This document shows, in pieces, positions 6,522 to 11,117 of a stretch of 11,117 nt of DNA; position 1 is the stretch's first letter; every line of letters starts with the position of its first letter. The notes beneath the pieces are model-generated. The model was not told the origin of the DNA, did not search any database, and was given only the letters and a program-made list of their open reading frames with translations. Source of the DNA: Ruminococcaceae bacterium UBA866. GTDB taxonomy: Bacteria > Bacillota > Clostridia > Oscillospirales > Ruminococcaceae. The translations under genes and the position numbers were made by a program. The stretch spans positions 3,264 through 14,380 of the forward strand of contig DBGA01000015.1 in assembly GCA_002295325.1 (NCBI GenBank). Reading direction: 5' to 3'.

Positions 6522-6959
6522 CTAAAACTTGTATGTGTATATTATCTCATCCCTTGATGGTGAAGGAATTTCTCCAGTTTTCTCATAAAGGGTACAAGCA
6601 GAAATGTTATGTTTGTTGGTTGGTATCCACATTTTTATAGCATTTATATTATGACATATTTCTATTAGTTCATTGATTAATACTCGTCCAATACCCTGTC
6701 GCCTCAATTTTTTTAATACTCCAATTTCGTATAAGCACATCATATCTCTTGTCATATCCACTCTGTTTTGACAATATGTCATTGCATATCCAACAACGCA
6801 TTGGTTCTCTATAGCAACTAAAAAATAGTTATTTTCATTAGCAAGAAATTTATTAATGGCAATTTCATCTAATGTTACATCATCTTCTTCTCCTTTTACT
6901 TTAGTAATTGCTTCAATTACTAATTTAATGTCTAAGCTATTACATCTATGCACCCTCAT
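6522..6959 (-). CDS. GNAT-family N-acetyltransferase
   Basis: The 145-residue length is normal for GNAT enzymes, which move an acetyl group from acetyl-CoA to an amine. Strand 4 and the acetyl-CoA loop (motif A) are clear: LYEIGVLKKLRRQGIGRVLI (76-95), with the pyrophosphate-binding RRQGIG at 86-91. The C-terminal motif ISACTLYEKTGEI (119-131) is the usual late helix with the conserved tyrosine. The layout (FLVAIENQCVVGYAM, then a strand before RRQGIG) recalls aminoglycoside 3-N-acetyltransferase I-type proteins, but only distantly, so resistance is not claimed. AAAGGAG (6972-6966) is 6 bases before the ATG. It shares direction with the kinase gene 156 bases upstream but appears to have its own promoter. 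Confidence 0.88.
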   Translation of the reverse strand: MRVHRCNSLDIKLVIEAITKVKGEEDDVTLDEIAINKFLANENNYFLVAIENQCVVGYAMTYCQNRVDMTRDMMCLYEIGVLKKLRRQGIGRVLINELIEICHNINAIKMWIPTNKHNISACTLYEKTGEIPSPSRDEIIYTYKF

Positions 6960-7010
6960 GATTGACTCCTTTCACCAAAGCAAATAATATTAAATATTCC
7001 ATTTTCTACT

Positions 7011-7019
7011 ATTGTACCA
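7011..7019 (-). promoter_or_regulatory. Extended -10 promoter of the GNAT gene
   Basis: On the minus strand TGG-TACAAT (7019-7011) matches the extended -10 pattern TGnTATAAT at all but one position, which can work without a good -35 box. The leader to the ATG at 6959 would be about 45 bases. Confidence 0.4.
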
Positions 7020-7056
7020 TAATCCATAGCTATATCCATCTTTTCTTTGTTCAACC

Positions 7057-7073
7057 ATTTTGATTATCAAAAT
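7057..7073. repeat. Perfect dyad upstream of the GNAT promoter
   Basis: ATTTTGAT-T-ATCAAAAT is a perfect 8-base inverted repeat around one base. It lies 38 bases upstream of the predicted GNAT -10 box and 43 bases after the kinase stop codon. It could be a regulator site or the remains of a 3' hairpin of the kinase transcript; there is no T-tract on the minus strand. Confidence 0.35.
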
Positions 7074-7115
7074 TGAAGCATTAAGGTGCATTTTTATAAC
7101 ATTGTAAGCCATCTC

Positions 7116-8504
7116 TTAATAAAACTTTATTGAAGGTAACTCAATTTCTGCTTTAAACCCTTTTCCTATATCACTTGATAAAATCAAACGTCCTTCATGT
7201 GCCTTTGCAATTCTTGCAACCATTGGTACACCTAAACCATGCCCATTCTGGCGGGGGCGCTTTCTTTTAGAAGAAAAGGGCAGTTCTAATAGATCCGGAA
7301 GTTCATTTTGAGAAATCCCCTTACCATTATCAGCTACGATGAAACTATAGGTCTTATTGTTTGCATCAAAGGATGTTTGCAATTGTATCCGACATCCCTC
7401 AGGATTATGATTAATGCTGTTTTGTATCAAATTAGTAATGGCCCGGGTCAGTAAACGTTCATCACCACTTACTTGAGCGCTTTCATCCGAAATCTCTACT
7501 TCCAGCATGAACCCTTCATCTAATCCATTATTTAAAAATTCCGATGCAATTTGTCTTGCCAATGCTGATAGCCGGATCGGTTTTTTGTTTATGGGCTGCA
7601 TTTCATATTCCAGCATTGAAACAAGGTTTAAGTCACTTACAAGGGAGCGCAGGTTTTCTGCCTGCTGCCTTATAATACCCGCTTTTCTCCTTTGTTCTGT
7701 TGGAATATCCATATTTTCCTCCAGATCGCTTGCATAGCCAAGCACCATAGAAAGGGGGGTTCGGATATCGTGTGAAATACCCGCAATCCAGTTAGAACGT
7801 GCTTCATCCCTACTCTTCAAACTATCATTTCTTTGTAGTAATAAATCTGACGTGCGATTCACGCTTTGTGCAAGATTGGCTAAGACTCCTTTGGGCTCTA
7901 CAAATGTTTCTCTATCCTCGGCAAGGTCTTGTATTCCTTGGATTAGCGGACGAATGGAGTGGATTAACCTGTAGCCTATGAAAAGTGATAAAAGTAATGC
8001 CAGGGCAATATTTCCAATGAGTAAAGAAGTAATCCTTACCGGCAAAGAAGAAGCTAAGCTTATTGGAAGTATATACTGATATTTTGCCAAGGTTTTTTTC
8101 GGATACCCCACAACTACCAATCCTTCATCATGTTCCCATACAAAAACAGGATAATCCATCAAGTAGCTTCGGGTAAACTTAGCAGCATCGGTTAATGAAT
8201 ATATTTGGGGAAGTTCGTTGGGAAGCATATAATCCCATGCTACATGTCCTGTATTGTCAATGAGCATTGCCCATGCATGATTCTGCTTCAGTAATTTTTC
8301 TGAGGAGGAATCCAAAGAATAGGTATTAGATGAACCATGCAAGCCTTCTGCCACGGTTTGAGCAACCGCAGCTGGAGAGTTTCCTTCATTCATACCTTTG
8401 AATACCCAGATACCTAACAGTATAAAGTTTAAAATTAGTATAAAAACAGAAATTATCATGGTTGCACTAATAAAGCGTTTTAAGATGCGTACTGTGCCTT
8501 CCAT
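7116..8504 (-). CDS. Membrane sensor histidine kinase of a two-component system
   Basis: The 462-residue protein has an N-terminal membrane helix (about 11-34), an extracellular sensor region of roughly 120 residues (35-155) and a second helix (about 157-181). A HAMP-like linker leads to the dimerisation domain with the phospho-accepting histidine H245 in ISHDIRTPLSMVLGYA. The ATPase domain shows the N box LIQNSINHNPEG (359-370), the G1 box DNGKGI (392-397) and the G2 box GHGLGVPMV (421-429). All key boxes are present, so it should be active. The sizeable extracellular domain differs from the loop-less intramembrane kinases of BceS type. The start is set by AAGGAGG within the 3' end of the regulator gene; only 2 bases separate the two genes, so they are co-translated. 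The divergent ABC operon suggests that it senses a peptide antibiotic, in the manner of CprK or lantibiotic-responsive kinases; this is inference. Confidence 0.93.
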   Translation of the reverse strand: MEGTVRILKRFISATMIISVFILILNFILLGIWVFKGMNEGNSPAAVAQTVAEGLHGSSNTYSLDSSSEKLLKQNHAWAMLIDNTGHVAWDYMLPNELPQIYSLTDAAKFTRSYLMDYPVFVWEHDEGLVVVGYPKKTLAKYQYILPISLASSLPVRITSLLIGNIALALLLSLFIGYRLIHSIRPLIQGIQDLAEDRETFVEPKGVLANLAQSVNRTSDLLLQRNDSLKSRDEARSNWIAGISHDIRTPLSMVLGYASDLEENMDIPTEQRRKAGIIRQQAENLRSLVSDLNLVSMLEYEMQPINKKPIRLSALARQIASEFLNNGLDEGFMLEVEISDESAQVSGDERLLTRAITNLIQNSINHNPEGCRIQLQTSFDANNKTYSFIVADNGKGISQNELPDLLELPFSSKRKRPRQNGHGLGVPMVARIAKAHEGRLILSSDIGKGFKAEIELPSIKFY

Positions 8505-8506
8505 CT

Positions 8507-9217
8507 TTACTCCTCCTTTACCATCAACTTATATCCTAACCCTCGTATGGTCTGTAGATATTCCGGATTGGAAGGATTTCCTTCGATCTTTTCCCGGATA
8601 CGACGAATGTGCACCATAAGTGTGTTTTCATATCCATAATAATCATCTCCCCATGCGGTCTGACAAAGAGCGTCACTGGTTACGATGCGATTTCGATTTT
8701 CATAAAGCTTAGAAAGCAATGCATGTTCTTTTGCTGTCAAAGAATATTCGTTGCTACCATTCCGAGCGATACCACTTTCAAGATCAATAATGCGATCTCC
8801 CAAGTGGAAGACTGGACGTTGTTCTCTCTTGGGCTGTGAATAAACCCGTCGCAATATTGCCGTTAGACGAAGAACTAGTTCCCGTGGCAAGAACGGTTTT
8901 ACAATGTAATCATCTGCACCAAGTCCAAGGCCTAATAGACGATCCTCATCCTCACCTCTTGCTGATAAAAAAAGGACGGGCATATTTGATATTTGACGCA
9001 AGGAGGACAGAAGAGAAAAGCCGTCTCCATCAGGAAACATCACATCCAAAATTGCTATATCAGGTTTTACAGATTGAAAAACCTCCATTGCCTCTGCACA
9101 ATTAGAGGCTTGATAAATACGCGCAAATCCTTCTTTACGCAAGAATCCCTCTACCATATTTCTTATTTCACGCTCATCCTCCACGATGAGCAGTTTTTTA
9201 TTTTTAATATCATACAT
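8507..9217 (-). CDS. OmpR-family response regulator
   Basis: The 236-residue protein has a receiver domain (about 7-120) with acidic pocket E13/D14, phospho-acceptor D58 (IAILDVMFPDGDG), switch residues S85 and Y104 and lysine K107 (DDYIVKPF). A winged-helix DNA-binding domain (about 137-234) ends in TIRGLGYKL, typical of OmpR/PhoB members. It is the first gene of the regulator-kinase operon, and the kinase starts 2 bases after its stop. Regulators of this class bind as dimers to tandem repeats about 10-11 bases apart, which matches the array at 9291-9334 in front of the divergent ABC operon. The ribosome binding site is weak (GGTGAT-like, about 9 bases before the ATG). An alternative ATG two codons downstream lies in another frame. 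Confidence 0.93.
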   Translation of the reverse strand: MYDIKNKKLLIVEDEREIRNMVEGFLRKEGFARIYQASNCAEAMEVFQSVKPDIAILDVMFPDGDGFSLLSSLRQISNMPVLFLSARGEDEDRLLGLGLGADDYIVKPFLPRELVLRLTAILRRVYSQPKREQRPVFHLGDRIIDLESGIARNGSNEYSLTAKEHALLSKLYENRNRIVTSDALCQTAWGDDYYGYENTLMVHIRRIREKIEGNPSNPEYLQTIRGLGYKLMVKEE

Positions 9218-9235
9218 ATAAAATCACCCACAATA

Positions 9236-9241
9236 ATTATA
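9236..9241 (-). promoter_or_regulatory. Predicted -10 box of the regulator-kinase operon
   Basis: A perfect TATAAT on the minus strand lies 18 bases before the regulator ATG at 9217. TTGAAA (9262-9257) is the best -35 candidate but is only 15 bases away. The leader would be very short (about 12 bases), so the true start point is uncertain. Confidence 0.35.
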
Positions 9242-9290
9242 CATTATTCTTTCTCATTTCAACCATCATATTCTTCCTATTCTTACGATT

Positions 9291-9334
9291 TAAGGTTAGT
9301 GTAAGGTTATTGTCAGCTTAAAGAAAGGTTGTCT
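9291..9334 (+). promoter_or_regulatory. Four phased 11-base repeats, candidate response-regulator operator
   Basis: Read in steps of 11 bases the DNA gives TAAGGTTAGTG (9291-9301), TAAGGTTATTG (9302-9312), TCAGCTTAAAG (9313-9323) and AAAGGTTGTCT (9324-9334). The core AAGGTT is exact in units 1, 2 and 4 and matches 4 of 6 bases in unit 3. The spacing equals about one helical turn, so all units face the same side. The array ends where the -10-like box of the divergent ABC operon begins, covering the -35 region as in activator-dependent lantibiotic-response promoters. Two regulator dimers could bind. Confidence 0.65.
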
Positions 9335-9343
9335 TATTATACT
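9335..9343 (+). promoter_or_regulatory. Promoter -10 region of the ABC transporter operon
   Basis: Two overlapping candidates, TATTAT (9335-9340) and TATACT (9338-9343), each match the -10 consensus at 5 of 6 positions. TTGTCA (9310-9315) is a 5-of-6 -35 box but sits 19 or 22 bases away, longer than ideal. That fits a promoter that needs the regulator bound over the repeats. The leader to the ATG at 9407 would be about 55-60 bases. Confidence 0.5.
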
Positions 9344-9406
9344 TTAGGTATGTGAAAATAAAGAATAAATCAAAGAACACTGTTAAACAGATTGGAGGAA
9401 GTTAAT

Positions 9407-10318
9407 ATGAGTCAAATTGTTTCTACACATAATCTTTCAAAGCGGTATGGCAATGACTACCGTGTGAAGGATGTAAATTTATCAGTATGCGAAGGTGATA
9501 TTTATGGCTTTCTTGGTCCCAACGGAGCAGGAAAATCCACCACATTAAAAATGATTTTAGGATTAACCAGACCTACTGATGGTAAAGTAACGGTCTTTGG
9601 AAAGGATTTTGAAGAAAACCGCAATCTTATTTTAATCCAAACCGGTTCTCTCATCGAATCTCCGTCCTATTATGGGCATCTCACAGGACTTGAAAATATG
9701 CGAGTTATACAGAGGCTTAAGGATGTACCTGATAAGAATGTATCAGAAGCCCTGAAAATCGTACGGTTGGAAAATCAAAAGGATAAAAAAGTGAGTCAGT
9801 ATTCCTTGGGCATGAAGCAACGTTTAGGGATTGCCATGGCGCTACTATCTTTTCCAAAACTTTTAATTCTGGATGAACCTACAAATGGTCTTGATCCTGC
9901 TGGTATCGGTGAAATCCGTGAACTGATTAAATCTTTACCCCAGCGTTATGGAATTACGGTACTGATTTCCAGTCACCTTCTTTCTGAAATTGAGCAGATT
10001 GCAACCTCTGTAGGCATTATCAACGATGGAATGATGATGTTCCAAGGTAGCATGGATTCGCTGAAAAACAAAAATCGCCCAACTATTGAGATAAAGACAC
10101 GACACAATACATTGGCCCAGAAACTACTTCTTGCCAAAGGTTTCTCTCCTATAGAGCAGGAGGATTCTCTTGTGTTTGAAAACCTGACAGATGAGCAAAT
10201 AACACAGGCAAATAGAAGTTTAGTTGCAGCTGATATTGATGTTCTTCGTATTGAAGAGCATAAGAAGAACTTGGAGAGCATTTTCCTAGATATTACGGGA
10301 AAGGAGCAGAGTCTATAA
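9407..10318 (+). CDS. ABC transporter ATP-binding protein, peptide-antibiotic immunity type (LanF/BcrA-like)
   Basis: The 303-residue ATPase has Walker A GPNGAGKST (37-45), signature YSLGMKQRLG (132-141), Walker B LLILDEPTNGLDP (152-164) and the switch histidine H190 (ISSH). In the Q-loop position the sequence reads GSLIESPSYYGHLTG: glutamate E84 replaces glutamine, the E-loop described for lantibiotic immunity ATPases (LanF) and seen in BcrA-like proteins. A C-terminal extension of about 80 residues is usual in this group. It would power export or removal of a membrane-active peptide with the permeases encoded downstream. The start is the ATG at 9407, 8 bases after GGAGG (9394-9398); the in-frame TTG at 9392 overlaps that site and is rejected. 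The stop overlaps the next start (TAATG). Expression is probably induced by the divergent two-component system. CprA of C. difficile is a likely relative, from memory. Confidence 0.92.
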   Translation: MSQIVSTHNLSKRYGNDYRVKDVNLSVCEGDIYGFLGPNGAGKSTTLKMILGLTRPTDGKVTVFGKDFEENRNLILIQTGSLIESPSYYGHLTGLENMRVIQRLKDVPDKNVSEALKIVRLENQKDKKVSQYSLGMKQRLGIAMALLSFPKLLILDEPTNGLDPAGIGEIRELIKSLPQRYGITVLISSHLLSEIEQIATSVGIINDGMMMFQGSMDSLKNKNRPTIEIKTRHNTLAQKLLLAKGFSPIEQEDSLVFENLTDEQITQANRSLVAADIDVLRIEEHKKNLESIFLDITGKEQSL

Positions 10319-11073
10319 TGAAAGCCATTAGACTTGAATTCTATAAATTGCGTCATAAACACTTGTTTTTGATGATTACATTATTTTTACTAGTAGAAAT
10401 CGCATGGACGTTCATGTCAACCAGTATGTCCATTTCCCGTAATCCAGATTATGCCATATGGGAGCTGCTTATTGCAACATTGTCATCCATGAATGGCCTG
10501 TTTTTACCAATTCTTTCAGCAGTATGCGTATCTCGAATCTGTGATATGGAGCATAAAGGAAATACGTGGAAATTATTGATGACTGTTTCTGTAAAGCGAG
10601 GTCAACTCTATGCAGCAAAGTTTATTTCAGCATCTATAGTCATGCTGTGGGCATGTACCCTGCAAGTAATTGCCATAGTAGTATTTGGCGTTGTTAATGG
10701 TTTTGAGCAACCTGTGCCATTATTTTTGCTAGTTCGATTTCTTATAGGTATGGTTTTAACCAATATGACCATTATAGCATTACAACAATGGGTATCCATG
10801 GCAGTGAAAAATCAGGCTTTCGCACTATGCCTCGGTATGATCGGTGGATTTATCGGCATGGCAGCAGGTTTATTCCCTTCTGGAGTGCGTAGGATTTTTG
10901 TGTGGTCATATTACACGGATCTAAGCCCAATTACACAAAGCTATATAAGTGAAAAAATGCAATTTATTGTACGAGATATGAGTTCATTACTGCCTGGGAT
11001 GGCGATGCTGATTGTATCTGGAATTGTTATATATCTAGCTGGAAGCACCCATATATCCAGGCAAGAGGTATAA
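10318..11073 (+). CDS. ABC transporter permease, lantibiotic-immunity type (LanE/MutE-like)
   Basis: The 251-residue protein has about six hydrophobic segments (near 17-36, 51-73, 103-127, 133-155, 165-185 and 226-243). It begins with the charged EFYKLRHKH that is typical of ABC-2 type permeases. The segment DMEHKGNTWKLLMTVSVKRG (76-95), between the second and third helices, is characteristic of LanE/LanG and BcrB-like permeases and probably contacts the ATPase. Its ATG overlaps the ATPase stop by one base (TAATG), with AAGGAG (10301-10306) 11 bases upstream, so translation is coupled. The stop TAA overlaps the ribosome binding site of a second permease-like gene, giving the ATPase-permease-permease order of LanFEG or CprABC operons. 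Confidence 0.9.
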   Translation: MKAIRLEFYKLRHKHLFLMITLFLLVEIAWTFMSTSMSISRNPDYAIWELLIATLSSMNGLFLPILSAVCVSRICDMEHKGNTWKLLMTVSVKRGQLYAAKFISASIVMLWACTLQVIAIVVFGVVNGFEQPVPLFLLVRFLIGMVLTNMTIIALQQWVSMAVKNQAFALCLGMIGGFIGMAAGLFPSGVRRIFVWSYYTDLSPITQSYISEKMQFIVRDMSSLLPGMAMLIVSGIVIYLAGSTHISRQEV

Positions 11074-11085
11074 GGAGGATTGATT

Positions 11086-11117
11086 ATGTTAAGACGGTGT
11101 ATTTCTGCTGAATGGGT
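11086..11117 (+). CDS. Start of a third operon gene, probably the second ABC permease (partial)
   Basis: Only ten codons are visible (MLRRCISAEW) before the window ends. AAGGAGG (11072-11078) is 7 bases before the ATG and overlaps the previous stop, so it is clearly a translated member of the operon. The opening, a basic N-terminus followed by SAEW, is like that of LanG-type permeases, and position in the operon supports this. Product identity is inferred mainly from context. Confidence 0.7.
   Translation, partial: MLRRCISAEW

Noticed and set aside
8609..9304. Several plus-strand open frames over the response regulator gene and its promoter
   Set aside because: They are antisense to a complete OmpR-type regulator, overlap each other and show no domain or ribosome binding site.
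9392..9406. TTG start for the ABC ATPase at 9392
   Set aside because: The TTG overlaps the GGAGG ribosome binding site that serves the ATG at 9407, so it cannot be the start.
9973..10362. Minus-strand open frame of 129 codons
   Set aside because: It is opposite the 3' part of the ATPase gene, with no ribosome binding site and no recognisable protein features.

Overview
The window looks like chromosomal DNA of a low-GC Firmicute, most likely a Clostridium or close relative. The support is AT-rich intergenic DNA, AGGAGG-type ribosome binding sites, some TTG and GTG starts, and clostridial protein families. No RNA gene, CRISPR array, intact insertion sequence or replication origin was seen.

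Layout. (1) 1-1607, minus strand: a 3'-truncated YcaO-domain ATP-dependent enzyme of the E. coli YcaO type, diverging across a 334-base promoter region from a GTG-started XRE regulator with a long helical C-terminal region (1942-3018, plus). (2) 3147-4719, plus: a WYL-domain (YafY-type) regulator followed by a DJ-1/PfpI-family protein. An intrinsic terminator overlaps the regulator's stop codon and so lies between the two genes. A strong, probably bidirectional terminator (4814-4853) closes the unit. (3) 4874-6347: a small three-helix membrane protein (minus), an NTF2/SnoaL-like gene broken by a one-base frameshift (minus), and a small TPR-like cytosolic protein (plus). (4) 6522-6959, minus: a GNAT acetyltransferase. 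(5) 7116-11117: a two-component system (histidine kinase and OmpR-type regulator, minus) divergent from an ABC transporter operon (ATPase, permease, start of a second permease, plus).

Block 5 is the clearest functional unit. The ATPase carries a glutamate where most ABC ATPases have the Q-loop glutamine and has an SLGMK-type signature, as in LanF/BcrA-like exporters. The permease resembles the LanE/MutE type, and a second permease begins at the window edge. With the adjacent kinase and regulator this is best read as a peptide-antibiotic (lantibiotic or bacitracin-like) sensing and self-protection module of the CprABC-type. No lanthipeptide biosynthesis gene is visible, so it looks like a stand-alone resistance system. 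Between the two transcription units lie four 11-base repeats in helical phase, ending exactly at a -10-like box: a strong candidate operator for the response regulator.

The most distinctive other items are the clostridial copy of E. coli-type YcaO with a palindrome at its predicted transcription start, the terminator inside the WYL/DJ-1 pair, and the freshly frameshifted NTF2-like gene. Sampled base composition rises from about 25-37% GC in the left part to about 37-47% in the two-component/ABC block, which fits a separate origin for that block.
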